A stretch of DNA of 64,000 nt from Tanytarsus gracilentus (lineage: Eukaryota > Arthropoda > Insecta > Diptera > Chironomidae). Below are positions 24,035 through 37,500 of the stretch, piece after piece. Position 1 is the stretch's first letter. Every line of letters starts with the position of its first letter. The DNA is taken from positions 806,001 to 870,000 of the forward strand of contig JAXRKN010000038.1 in NCBI GenBank assembly GCA_038502055.1, written 5' to 3'. A program made the position numbers and the translations under genes. The notes beneath the pieces were generated by a model. That model made no database searches and was not told the origin of the DNA. It saw only the letters and a program-made list of their open reading frames with translations.

Positions 24035-27000
24035 AATGTGTTGTTTTTCGGATTTGTGTCCCGGAATGGAAAAGGACAGGCGAACGACACAGGAGTGATG
24101 TGTGATGATAATCTTCAGTCAATTTTTCGCCTCGAAAAATTTCCTCCTCTCTTTTTAATTAAGAGCCCAGTGTGTGTCAATTAGTCAAATTTTTATTTTA
24201 ATCTCCTCGCACCCAAGTAAGAACGAGTGTGTGTCGCAGTTGATTAATTTTCAGGCACTAATTGATCAATGTAACTAATTAACATTCCTCTTAATTATTC
24301 CGCCGTCGCGCGATGATAAGTAATCGATTAATTAATTTTTCTATGTCACTGTTCGATGTATGAAAATATTTTTATTTAATTTCTCGTTCTTCAATATAAA
24401 TGCAGTATACACGTCGACACACAACAAATCATAGAGTATATTTTTTACTAAGCATTTACTACTACTACACATTCACATTCAAAGCTTGCATGCGTTGAAT
24501 ACTTAAAATATATTCCATATAGAAAAGCTATAGAAAGTCTGCATGCATGCAATATTTTCAATTAATTACAGTTTTCGAAAATATCGTGCTAATTAGACAT
24601 TTAATTAGCATCAACAAAATAAATGCCACGAATTGCGAAAATTATAACAAAAAAAAGCTTCTTTGGACGATTTACGTATACGAATCCGTCCACATTAAGT
24701 CAACCATCAATACTGAATGTTTTATACGAGAGAAAAAATTCTCCTCGCAATCGAAACAAAGAATAAGCGGCAGCGTGCTTGCATTTGTATTGAGTGATGC
24801 TTTCAAAAAAAACATCTCATGAGATACGCGACACTCGAATAATTGAATTGCACAACGCACAAAAAAAGAGCTTCCTCTGTATGCGATGTCAAGTGAAGTA
24901 ATCGAAAAGTCTCATTTCGAATCTTGATATTTCAAATTTTATCGTGCTAACGAAAAAATATTTCGTTAACAAACTTATGTGCATGTTGTGTTGTTTTCTG
25001 TTGACTTACAAACACAACCAAAGTGCGGCCATATTTTAAATATATATATACTTTGGATACATATATATATGTACAAGAATTCTCTCAACATCGTCTCTCT
25101 TCGTACACTCTCTCGCTCTCGTCTCGTGCTCCCTTAAAAAAATAATACAAAAAGCAGTCGTGAAGAAGAAGAATTCCTCGTGCTCACAGAGAAAATTTTA
25201 AAATTTTGAGGTGCATTAGTGTTGGTATTGTATACACTAATTTTTCTTTCTATATTTTTACACCTGGTTTTTTGAAATTCTTCATCTCTTTTTGCTTTTT
25301 CTTAAAAGCATAAAGAATTTAAAAAGAGATTGCTGCACAAAAAAAAGGGGGGAGAACTGGCAACGTCGCAGTGATGCACATCCACGACTTGGTATTTAAA
25401 GGGAGGAGATAATTGAAAATAAAAGGTCGAAAAGACATTCACTCAATATATTTTTATGATTTGAACATGAAAGAAACATAAAATTGCGACATAACCCTGA
25501 AAGTGCTTAATTGAATAAATTGTTTGGCATTTTTCCCTCCCAAACCTCCTCCTCACATCACAAACATGCTGTCATCAATATTTTTTTTTCATTGTTAAAT
25601 TTCTTTTAATTGCCATTCACAATCTCTATCTATCTCACTCTCTCACAAATGCCATTGTTGCTGCTGCTGCCGCTTGCCGTCGTCCATAAATTGAATTAAA
25701 GAATTGATTGATTTAATTAAAATTTATAATCGACATGAATTAAATGTTTTTTTTCTCCTCACTCGGCTCTTTTATTTCGAAACATTTAAACATTGATGAC
25801 GGCTATATTGAAAGGGGAAAGAGATTGACACAAGTGATTTTGTGGATTTTAAAAAATCCTGATCTGCGATTACTTCAGTTGATTTATGAACATACACATT
25901 TGTATTGGAGCTTTCTGTGCATTTTGTGTGGATTCTTTAATTTAAGTCAGCACTTTTATGAATTCATGAATGGGAATTACATGCTCAGATAGAACGAGAA
26001 AATTGAGGTATACATGCAATGTAAATCAGAAGATTAAAATTCACCCTGGCACCCCATCAATACACAGATATATATCTCAATTCGTCACATCTCATCATTA
26101 ACCAATCTCATCCAATTACAATCTCACCAACTTGGGGGTTAAAAATAAGAAGAAGAAACTCCTTAATTTCTCATTCACGTTGATTTAGCCCCCAACTTAA
26201 TGAATTAGTCCAAATTAATTATTTTCGTTCTTCGAATTACGTGACATAATTAAGAAAGTTTTGCTCACACCACCCTTCGTCGTCGTAGACCTCTCGGTTT
26301 ATAAAACCACAAGGCAAATAAGAAAATTTCCAAAAAAACATAGATAACGAGAAAGAAGAAAATTATCATCAAGAACATTTTCGAGCACTTCCTTATTACC
26401 GAGACAACCCGATTTTAATCAAAGTCTCAAACTTTTTTGTTTAAGCTTCTTTCTCTCCTTTTTTACCACTCTCGCTCTCTCTCAGTTCTGGCATTGCTGT
26501 CGTTAAAAAGTAAAGAAGAAGCATTGATGATTGTGAAGGAGGCAAAACTTGGATTGAAAATTCCTGCTTTCCTGGTATAAAACTCTTTTTCTCATTCTCT
26601 CACCGTGACGTTTATGTGTGCCTCTCAAGTTCATACAATATGCTCACTCACTCACTCTTTCGCTCATTGTGCTCGCCGAAAAAAAAAAGATATGGGAGAA
26701 AAATTCTTTGTACGAAAATTGAAAACTGAAGCCGCAAGAGACTTTTTATCATTTCTAAAACTTTTCGGCAACAACCGAAGAAAACTTTGAGCAATCAAGA
26801 AAGATTGAATGTATGATTAAAAAATCTGCGTGTGTGTGTGTTGATTTTTGTCAGAGTGGAAAAAGTTTTTCATTCTCTCACCTTTTTTTATCTTCAAAAG
26901 TCATTTGGAGGAAAAAGTTTTTCGTTTATTCTCAATTTTCTCTCTTGATCGAGTAAAATGACATAAGGCTCTAAATGGAAAAAATTTCAAGTCAAAGTTT

Positions 27001-30000
27001 AAATGTAAAAATGATCTAAAGTTTTTGAGAAAGAAGCACCCTTACATAACTTTTTGATTTCTACTTAAAGCAAATGTTAATTTAGCATAATTTATTCTTT
27101 AGTCGAAAAACTAATCAACATTCAAGACTTCATCAGCTAAATGATTAATTCATGTCAGAACTGGAAAAAGTTTTCATCAACCATGAATGAGGAAGAAAAT
27201 CAACTTTACTCGAAATACAAACGGAGTGGAATTAACGAATTGGATGTGGGAAAACTCAATCAAAACTCTTTAAGCTCTTAAAAGCCCTAAATGACGAAGC
27301 AAAAACAATGATAGAAATGATGATGGCATCGTGGTTAAGGATAAAGTTGTTTGAGGGAGAAAACAATTTCATTAAAGATTTTTTCCTGCACAATTGGCAA
27401 GGGGTGTGTCACTCATCTTTGACACAGGACACGCGAGAGCTTAAAATTGTCGCCAAAACAATTGCAAATAAAACTTTAAAGTGCCATCATTCGAAGAAGG
27501 AAAGTTTTCCACTAAATAAAAAGCGCCATCGAAAAATGAGAGACAACGACAACAAAACTTAGTGAAGTGCACAGAAGCAAAAAACATAAAGTTTGATTAA
27601 ATTTTCTACTCTCTTTCCACTCCATAAATTTTTATGCTGATAATGTAGTGGCTTTTGAAAGATGGCATTATCCAAACCCCCCTTCCATCATCACCCGGTG
27701 GTTGATGTTATTGTTATTTTTAGATGCCCCAATTCACATCGTGGAAGACACTTTTGTAATTTCATATAAAATTTATTTCAAATCACAAAATAGCGTTCTC
27801 TTAAAGTTCGCCATCAAAATGGCTCAAGGGAGCATGGAAGAGAAATTAAATTCATGTTCTAATTTCCCCTTTTCTATGTGTGTGTCTATGTGCATGTGCG
27901 TTAATGAAAAATCTATCGTGGCAAGAGCGACAACAAATAACGGCGCGATAGAAGAACAAGAAAAGGTCATTTGCCTCGCTTATGTTGTGTTTTTTTATTG
28001 ATGCGTTTTATCGTTGTATGAAAAATATTTCCAATTTATTGCTCACGGAAATAAATTCTTCGACAATGATTTATGTCTCAATCGATTTCAAAATGAAAGT
28101 CGTTTGCCGAGCGAGTTTATGGAAGATTCTTGTCTGACTAAATTCTCACACCTTCCTTTCCATAAATATAAAATCCACCAACCCCCTCATGAAAAAACAC
28201 ATCATCCGTGCACTATGTTTCTCTCTCACACACACACGCACGTTCTTCGGGATTTTCAATCGTTTTCTCGCGCAATATTGAGCGTGTGCCTGGTAATAAA
28301 ATAGAAAATTTCTCCCGATCTATCGTTGTAGTACTTTTATCTACTTTGCAATATTATTTTTCATACAAGAAACAACAACAGCCACCGGGAGAGCATTGAG
28401 TACGAAGAAGACACGATCCCGACTGACAATCTTTTCTCTTTCTGTGTGCATGATGTCGTGTGTTCATATCGTGTTGTTCGAGGTCTCATTGTACATAAAA
28501 GTAATAGCAAAAACACAAATTTAACATCTCGCACTCACTCACTCACTCCTTCGTAATATTATTGTGGAAGAAATTGTGCGCGATTGTTGTTAGGGGTGGC
28601 AGTGCGGTTGCTGAATGGGAAATACATGGACAATTAGGAGCTCTATCGAGGGGAAGAGGAAATTTTTCATCTCATAAAATCTGAAATGTGCTTCTTGGAA
28701 AAATAGAATGTTGTGGAACATTTATAAATGTAAATGAAAAGTTTATTCAATTATTTAAAAATTTAATTTATTTTCTGTTATTAGCAAGAAATCTTAGAAA
28801 TTCAGTTTTGATTAAAAATAATTGATTTCAAATATTTTTTAATTTGCAAAGTTAGAGAAAATTCTTTCTACTTATCGATACAAAATCACTCAATTTTTTA
28901 ATTAATTTGCTCATTATTAATTCGCTTCTAGGTATATTAGAACAAATAAATTTAATTGATGTTGCTCAAAAAAAGTTCTTTTAAGGATTTCCATGACGTC
29001 ATGACGGTTCGTTAAGCAATTATAAGAAGCGAACTTTACATAAAAAGCACTTGAGGTTCTCGCAGGAAGTGACTTATAAGAAGGAAACAAAGAGATAATG
29101 CGAAGGTGGAGGGCATACAACAAAGAGTGAAGCGGAAAGTGGAAAACCAACATCAAAGGCTCGCTTTCGCTTTCATTCTTTGGCGAAATTAAATTGGCAT
29201 TTTCCTCTCGGGCGCCGTTCTTATTCTTTCGCTTTATTTCTTTCATCGAGTCCGCAAGCAAATTGTTCTGCTTTCCTTCGTAGTAAAATTGTAATGATGA
29301 AGGAAGGCGCAAGATGATGAAAATGAACAAGAATGAAAAAGGGTGGTAAAGCAAGAGATTTCATAAAGGTCAAGTGATTCATTGTGCAAAGAGAAAGAGG
29401 AAGAAATTGAGTTTCCTCACCTGTTGCTCCGACCGGAAAATGCGACCTTTTTGGGTCAAGATTTCTTCTACTTTTTTTTTGTTGGTTTTTACGTCGTTGT
29501 TAATTGCATTTCTATATTTAAAAGGAGTCTGCGGTTGATTGAAGCAACAAGAAGAAGTCTGAGTTTCAAGATTGATAGAAGAGTGAAATAATTTCCCCCT
29601 CGAGAATTTTCATCTTCTTGAAAGTCACAATCTGGCAATTCACCATGATGATATCTGCTGAACTTATTTCTTTCTTTTTTTTCATTCCTTTCTTGCCACC
29701 AAAAACCCCTTAAAAATGAAAACTTTCTTTTCGCACACAGCTCACAGTGAGAGAGCAAAAGGAGGAAAAAAATCGTAAGAAAAAAACTCCACAAAAAACT
29801 TTTCTCATTTCTTTTAATTTGATTTTAAAACTTTTGCTTGAATTAATAGAAAAAGTTTAAATTAAAAATAAAGACTTTTCGAAATAAAAAGAGAGAGAGA
29901 GAGAAGAAAATTCCTTGAGCTCTGAGAAATGAAATTGACTTTTTTAAAAGTGTGTGCATGAATTTTCTTAAAAGAGTTTTCAAATACTTTTCTTTCTTTC

Positions 30001-30103
30001 TAATCACACATGAAACATTTTCTCTCCAGTAAAAGTTCAAAAAAATTCGTAGAAAATTGAATTAAGAATAAAAAATGTTTCAAAACCCACACGTGGGTGT
30101 TGC

Positions 30104-30892
30104 CGCGTAACCCACTTGTAACAGATCAGTATTGAAAATGTAACATGGTTAAGTCCTATTAAGAAGCCAAAGAGAAGCCTAATGGAAAATATTTTTTGGA
30201 AAGCTGAAAGGGAAGCATAAGGAAATATTTTTTTTGGGAAAGTTATTTGCACTATGTTCCATTTTCCACTGTTTTCCATTATGTTTTGTTTTCCAATGTG
30301 TTCATTATTTCTATTTGGCTCAATTGTTACATTTCCCATTGTGTTTCATTTTCCACCATGTTCCATTTTCCATTGTGTTCCATTTTCCATTGTGTTCCAT
30401 TTTCCATCATGTTCCATTTTCCACCATGTTTCATTTTCCACAGTGTTCCATTTTCCACTGTATTCCACTTTCCACTGTGTTTCATTTTCCACAGTGTTCC
30501 ATTTTCCACCATGTTTCATTTTCCCCTGTGTTCCATTTTCTACTGTGTTCCACTTTCCACTGTGTTTCATTTTCCACAATGTTCCATTTCCACAGTGTTC
30601 CATTTTCAGATCCATGCAAATCGATTTCTGGTCCAATCCCGAGTTCAACGATACCCATGAAGCCATATAAGATAAAATTTGTATGAAAAATGGACATTAT
30701 GGCGGTCCATGGCACGACCTGTGGTCATGACCCAAAAAATTCCTAAAATGGGCTAATATAGACCCCAAGACCTATCATCTGGCGAAAACCCGAAGTCTCT
30801 AGCTGGTCCAGGGGCCGAGATCTCACTGGAACAGACAGACAGACGGAATCACGAGCATATAAGCGTTACCACACCTTGTGTGGGTTACGCTA
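30104..30892. mobile_element. Unclassified repeat element carrying a minisatellite
   Basis: An inverted pair GCGTAACCCAC (30104-30114) / GTGGGTTACGC (near 30880-30890) brackets the minisatellite plus a 3' block. The 3' block holds GGTCATGACCC, then ACAGACAGACAGACGG at 30832-30846, a motif often seen near the ends of invertebrate interspersed repeats. Each end can form a hairpin (ACCCACACGTGGGT on the left; AGCGTTACC with GGGTTACGCT on the right). I found no clear target-site duplication, so class and exact borders are uncertain. Confidence 0.45.
30327..30608. repeat. 15-bp minisatellite, ~19 units of TGTTCCATTTTCCAC
   Basis: Tandem array with consensus TGTTCCATTTTCCAC and a few substitutions per unit; a more degenerate part reaches left to about 30250. 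Because the unit is 15 bp and stop-free in several registers, three plus-strand and three minus-strand frames stay open for long runs. These are artefacts of the repeat, not genes. Confidence 0.9.
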
Positions 30893-31875
30893 AAAATAAT
30901 TTTGTTCTCTTAATTATGTCCCCTGAGAATAATTCTTATTACAGCAAAAGTTAGCGGAGCAGGGAAACTCATCAGAACTCATTTAAATTTCAGATTTTTG
31001 TGCGAGTCTTACTTCTTGTAAATGTGGTTCATGCTCTAAGGCCTCAATTTTCTCTCTTTTCTTATGATCTTTTTTTCGTCCTCCTCGGGGAACTTCTTAA
31101 AAGAATAATGAAGGCGGGAAAGGTCTAATAACTAGAAATTTATTTTCATTATGCGGGAAATTAGGCAGACAGAGAAAAAAATTCAATCTTAATTAAAGCC
31201 TTCTAGGAAAAAAAGAGAGAGAATCTTGATGATCTGATGCACGATAATAGCTTTAATTTCTCATCGAAAATCCCCTAAACAAAATAATTATTTTTAGCTT
31301 CCTCACTGAGTTTGATTAATCAATCAGCAAAATAATTATTTTTGGCACAACTTCAAATATAATTCTCTGTGTGCACACACATAATACATTTTAATTAATT
31401 AATTAAAGACGACATCGAAATCTGCAATTAGGTCACATTGTCGGGTAGAGTTAATACATCAACAAGAATTATATTGATCGCGATAAGAAAATGATGAAAG
31501 TCACCCTTTTCTCCCGTGCCCTCAATTCTATCGAAATGAATTTTTATTATAAGCTCTTCTCGCTCACTCAACCAACAACTTTCAATATTTTTCTTTAAAT
31601 GGAATGACAAGAACTTTTCATCAAACTGACATTCCACTTTCATCATCATCATCATAGTCGTCGTGTTTTACTTTAACATTTTTTTTTCGTGCTGCAGAGA
31701 AAAAATGTTGATGGAAATAAACATCAACAGCAAAACGAGGAAAATGGGGGAAGGAATGCCAATGGAATTTTTTTAATTTTATTTATTTGTTTTTCTTCAA
31801 TTTTCTCTCTCTAGCTCAAGCGATCGATAACGAGTTGATTGAATTGTCGTGGGTTGTATACATACTGCTGTTGCT

Positions 31876-31876
<1 letters not shown>

Positions 31877-31908
<32 letters not shown>
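31877..31908. repeat. (CT)16 microsatellite
   Basis: Uninterrupted CT dinucleotide run. Confidence 0.9.
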
Positions 31909-31910
<2 letters not shown>

Positions 31911-33303
31911 AGCAGCCAGCGTCGTGGAAAAGTGAGATAAAGAAGAGGAAGAATAAAGAAAAACGATTTGTGTAAGAATAAAATTGGGGTTAATGTTCAA
32001 TTATTTTGATAAGACCGGGATTGAGTGGAAACGGAAAATAGAAGGAGGGAGGTTTTTCATATGAGCATAGAGCTATTCATCAATAACAGCAGCTGAATTT
32101 TAAAAGAAGTGCATGTGTCCCATGCACGCTGAATCATCCCGTTTTGCAATATCATAAAATTCTCTCAACTCCCATAAATTCTTTAAAGCTCGTAAAAATT
32201 AAGACACAAATTCCCTTTCTTGGAATGTATAAGTAAGCGGCAAAGAAAAGGGGTTGAGGAAAAGGAAATCCATTAAATGAAGCTTCAACCTCCTTAATTC
32301 CTTCTTAACTCCCTCCGATTATGCAATCAACCCACTTCCATTTAAATATTTGCTCAATAACTCACAGACAAGAAAGTTTTTTTGCTTCTTCTTATTTTTT
32401 CCTTTTGTTCAGTTTTGCTTTTTAACGAGCTTGAGAGAGCAAAAATTTGCATATAATCAACTTGATTGTCATAAATCAACCTTCTCTCTCTCACTCAATC
32501 TATTCTGTGCGAGGGTTTTTTGTATTTTATGAAAATAAATTTTGAATTTTAATCTTTAATTATTTTGAACTTTTAATAAAATTTATTTTTAGCTAAATTT
32601 TCACAAATCACTTTTGCGGCTACAAAATATTCAATTTTACCAACTCTGAGTCCAATTCTGAAAAGTCGTGAGTGAGTGACAGAAAACGGAAGTAATTACT
32701 CAAACCTCTTTTTGAAAAAGAGAGATTGCGAAAATTCTATTGAGGAAAATTTTCTCTCATAATTTCTTTTTATGTTCGGAAATTTTTGCATCGTCATTGA
32801 GCAAGTGCACACAAATGTTCATAGAGGAGAAAAACATGAAAAACATTTTTAGCTTCATTATGCAATCTTTGAGCGAGAATCTCACTCCAGCTATCTCGTT
32901 ATCATGCTCCACGATTTCTTCACTCCAACTATAACTTAATTTAGCTTCGTGAAAACCGGAAATTTTGATAAAAATAATTGATAACAATGTTAATTTAATG
33001 ATAACGAGTCGAAATGACAGAATGAGGTTTCGTAAATTTGCTTCTTAAGTGGCATTTACTTAAATAATTTTCAGTCGCAGCTTAATACCTTTAAATTTAG
33101 TAATCATGCAATGTGCGCTCAACCGCTGATTATTGAATTATGAATTTTTTCTTCTTTTTATTTTTCGGCGTCTACTTGCGCTGGAGGCGAGCACGTTGCG
33201 ACAGAAAATGCGAATGATGTACTCAAATTATCGTTCAATAATTACTCAATTAAATGCGCGATGAGCATGAATTATATAAAAATCTAAAAAATTATGTACT
33301 CAC

Positions 33304-33560
33304 CTTCAAAAAGATTTCACTTTGCCGAAAGACGAGTAACACACAATTTTTCACACAAATTTCACTTTAAATCAACAGCACATCAACGTGTTATATTTTG
33401 AGAGTTTATCGAATTTAATTTAATTCACACAATTCATCGAATTGAGAAGTATTGCATTTAAAAATTAGAGAATTATTTGTGCTTTCGAATTGTTTACAAC
33501 CAACACAGTCTCGAAAAAATTGTGTAACTATGAGGAAAATTCGTGCATTTGTGTTGGTAT
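33304..33560 (-). promoter_or_regulatory. Candidate promoter and 5' leader exon of the second TOX-like gene
   Basis: On the minus strand a near-consensus donor, AAG followed by GTGAGTA, falls at 33304/33303. About 250 nt upstream is a TATA-like CGTTTTTATACC. The stretch is less homopolymeric than its surroundings. It lies 0.8-1.1 kb after the poly(A) signal of the TOX gene and 9.3 kb before the duplicated start exon, where a leader exon would be expected. This is inference from position and one splice site; the transcription start is a guess. Confidence 0.25.
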
Positions 33561-34404
33561 AAAAACGTATGTTCCTGTGAACCTTACAAATACACTCGCG
33601 TGTTTAGCAATTTAGAACATTACACAATGGTTGCCTAGAGTCGATTTTCGCATGAAATTCTGTGTGGTTTGAATTTCATCTAACGGAAATGAGCGCGAAA
33701 AAAATATTCGGAGAAAATTTTCAAGATTTATGCTAAACCAGAGACTTTTTTGACTCGAGAAAATCCACTCGAAAGTTCAACGGAGGAATGAAAACCGCAG
33801 ATAACGATTGCTGACATTTTTCGTAAGAAATTACATTTTCTTCTTTTTTATTTCATTATTTTCCCATTATCGAGATCATTCTCGTTTCTGCATGAAAAAC
33901 TTCCATTTGACATAATCCAGAAAAAATAAAGCAAGAAGGAGGAAAATTTTACTGCAAGTGACATTTTCAAGGATTATCTGTAAATTTTCAAAATAAAAAA
34001 AAACTTTTTTGTGAAAGAAAAAACATTTTAAATTTTATTTAATTCCTTAATATTCAATTTTCATTTTTTTTGTTTGCTTATGTTCAATGTTGTTTTAATC
34101 AATAATCAATTTTTTAAATTTACTTTTCATGCATTTTTTTAATAATTTTTCAGTATGTGTTACAGATTTTTTTTCATTTATTCTCTTCATCTAACACAGC
34201 CTCTGCTTATGGACAATATATTTTCAAGTTTTTCCTTTTGAGAGTATGTTGTTCATATCTTGATGCTTTTCTATATATGCTTGAACCTGTTGATTAAAGG
34301 AGAGAAAGTCTTGGTTATAAATTTGACATTAGCGAGAGATTAGAGTCGAATAACTTACAGCGTGTAAGAAGAAATTCTCGCCTATCTTCGAGTTTTTTTA
34401 ACAA

Positions 34405-34410
34405 TTTATT
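34405..34410 (-). terminator. Poly(A) signal of the TOX gene
   Basis: AATAAA on the minus strand, 46 nt after the TAG stop at 34456. Confidence 0.6.
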
Positions 34411-34455
34411 TCCATTTTAAATCTTAAAAAAAATTTACAAACACATAAATAATTT

Positions 34456-34502
34456 CTATGAAAAGACCAGCATCTCAGATTGCTGCTGTGATGTAGGCTG
34501 CT

Positions 34503-34534
<32 letters not shown>

Positions 34535-34548
34535 TGATCGATGTATCC
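34456..34548 (-). CDS. TOX: TOX exon 9, 13-Gln run and stop
   Basis: 30 codons plus TAG: GYID, thirteen Gln, then PTSQQQSEMLVFS. The acceptor is CATCATAG. The CAG/CAA interruption pattern would limit slippage. Confidence 0.8.
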
Positions 34549-37500
34549 CTATGATGAAAATGATGAAAAAATCAACAAATTATTATCGTTTATTAGTGTC
34601 AACAATTACACGTTTCAAGTTTCAATTAATAGCCACTCGTGTATAGTTTTGAGTGAGACAAGTTAATTTGACAAAATACACAAATTAAATTACACATTCA
34701 CGTATTGGCGAAAATATTTATTTTCAAAAAAGAGTGAAATGATGAACGAGAGTGAAAAGCCAAACAAAAATAATTTTATTTGAGTGAAAAGCGCCCAGCG
34801 ATGAAAATAAAATATAGTTTTTGATAATATTTTTTCATTAAAAAATTTATTTGATAAAAGTCCCAATAAATTCAAAGCAATTAAATTTTATTAGAGCAAA
34901 TAAAACGAAAATTCCCCAAATTCAACAGAGAGTCGGCAAATTTGCACTATCTGGGCATGCTGTCACTCATTTTTATACCGCTCAATTCACACGTATGAAA
35001 TCAACATTGAGTTGTAAAAATTCTTCTTTTTTTGCATGCAAATATTATTTCGTGTGCCACATATATAAAAAAAATGAATGAAAATATAAAATTATTTTTC
35101 ACACTCGAACGTTTTCACGCTATCAGGAGGAGCGGGTGGCATGCCATGTGTCGAGTGGCAGCAGGCAAATTTGTATACAGAATAAAAGAGAGGCTTTTTC
35201 CAATGTGCACAAATTGTACTTGAGTATTTTTATATGGATACATAAAAAATGTGTTTCACATTAAAAATAATAATTCTCGGCAACTCACCTGTTGATTAAT
35301 ATACTGTGGGCCAGGTTGTTGTTGTTGCTGCTGCTGCTGCATATTCATCATGCCGTTCATTCCATTAAGCGGCGGAGGTTGCATCATATTTGGATTCATC
35401 GGATAAAGTAATGGCTGTCACATAATTGATAAATTGAGTATGAAATGGATGCAATTAAATGACGGTAAGATAAAGTCTCGTTACCTGCTGGGGTGATCCA
35501 TAGGGAGGCGTGTAAGGACCATGAGGTGGCGGTTGGTAATGCTGGTTGTGCATTGGTGCATAACTCTGCGGTGGCATCTGATGATGAGGACTCATGCGAT
35601 GAGGTCCGCCCGGTGGCATCGACTGCTGCTGCATGTGTTGCGATGTCGGAGGTTGATTTTGAATTTTATGATTCTGCTGTGTTACCGTAACTTTCTGCTG
35701 ATGCGGTGGTGATTGCGATTCTGATTCAGTACCCTAAATTAAAGAGCGTAAAATATTTTAGTGATAGTCAATCAAAGTCTCTCGCTCAAATTAATCAATC
35801 TAAAAGGTTTCGGCTATAATATTTATAGACATGTCAGCAATTTAACAAAGCCCTCTCCCCCAATCCATTCTTCCTTCCTTCTCTCTCTCCCTCCCATCAG
35901 CATTCGACGGCAATGAAATTAATACCGCTAGCAAACAAAAACAACAGCAAGAGTAATTAATTGCCGCCTTAATTAAATAATGACTTGTTTTACCCAACTT
36001 GTCATGATTTTCGATGCTCGACACTGCTACTGTTGCTGTTTATATTTATTGCTAGCGATAAAAGCTGCGGATGGGCCTGGCCGCCCGAGCTGTTGATGGA
36101 AATTTCTTACTTTCCCTTCACTGAGAGCTCAATCAAATGAAATTCAATATATGCCATTAATTAATTCGAAAAAAAAGAAGGACGCTCGAAAGAGAGAGAG
36201 AGTGGGCGAGTGATTTTATTTGTTTTATCAATGAAATTCAAATTTGTTTCGTCAAAATCAGCGCTTTTGCTAATTTGAATTTAAAATTATTAGAATTCGC
36301 CAAAATGGAGTAAATATTTGGAGAGACAAAATTAAAATTCAATTGCCATCGTTTCATGTGACTTTCAACAAATCTAATTGCTTTTCAGTTTTCTCTTTAT
36401 GTACAGAAAAGTTTTCGAAAATTTTCTCCAATCTAGTAAAAAAAAATTTTTCTCTATGTTAGTTTTAGTGCTCGCGAGCTCACCCACTAAAAATCTCCCC
36501 TTTAGCATCGATGTGCTCCGCACACCACATCATTTCTCTTCCCCAAAAAAGTTGCGACGATTTTGCATGGCATTAGAAACTGCGCCGAATCCAGAAAAAG
36601 AAGCCCGATGAAAAAAAAATTAATATCACGGAGTGAAAATTTTAGAAAATAGAGCGAAAATTTTAAACTTGCTTTTGTGTGTGGCAATTGCTTGCAGCAC
36701 TTTCAGCGCTTTGATGGAAAATTTTCCAATATAATTTCCGCTGACTAAGGAGAATGTCAAATGAGGAAAATTCACTCTTTTTGAAACGATAGAGAGAAAA
36801 GCCCAGGAGGCAATAAACGAACTGCTTCTAATTTCTTGCTGACTATTCACAAAATAACATCATTGATCATCAGCGAGACTTTTTGGAGAGTTGGGAAATT
36901 TTCATTGAAAATGTAAATTTTTCCTGTTTCGCGAAATGAAAATGTAAATTACTTACTTGTGACACTAAGCTCGCACGATAAGCTGCCAGAGCCTTCAAAT
37001 ATTCCTTCTTTGCCACTTCTGTTCGCTTCTTGTAGACCTAGATAAAAAATAATTTTAAAAAGAAGAAGAAGAAAAATTGATGTTAGATAATTTTAATTGG
37101 AACTCGTGCTCGCAAATTACACATAACAGAATTATGTGGATTTTGTGAGTGAAAAATATCGCATTTCATTTTAAATCCCTGTCTCTAATTTCATCATCAA
37201 TTTATTTTATCAAATTTCTCTCTCTCTCTCTTTTTCCTCCATCGTCGTCTGTCGTGTGCGATGAATAAAATTTTTCTCCAGCACATTTTTAAATTTAAAC
37301 AAAAAATTTCACAATTCGCCGATCATCATGAACGCTCATAAGCGAGCGCATGGAAGTATAAAATTATGATTAAGAGCAAGCAGGTGCAGTCCAGGAAGAA
37401 TAAATAACATTTCATAACTTTTTCCCTCCTCCATGTAGCTCTTTACTCATGCTGACTGGAAACAAAGTCGTTGGTGTTTGTTTTGGAAATAAAATTAATA

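Larger units (their letters stand above)
24035..33303. other. Non-coding stretch between the duplicated exon and a possible leader exon
   Basis: AT-rich, with CT/GA tracts, a TE-linked minisatellite at 30.1-30.9 kb and a (CT)16 tract at 31.9 kb. The open frames, including one of 145 codons at 28917-29354 on minus, have no recognisable domain or codon bias. It may include the 5' intron of the second TOX-like gene. Confidence 0.5.

Noticed and set aside
25744..25992. 82-codon plus-strand frame with a hydrophobic segment
   Set aside because: Composition matches the flanks, and there is no homologue I recognise and no splice context; treated as chance.
28917..29354. 145-codon minus-strand open frame
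   Set aside because: No domain, no splice or promoter context, and AT-rich non-coding composition; the longest chance frame in a large intergenic region.
30234..30715. Six overlapping open frames of up to 150 codons with repeated FHFPLCS or WKMEHNGKWN-like peptides
   Set aside because: They are translations of a 15-bp minisatellite whose unit length keeps frames open; both strands and all registers look alike.
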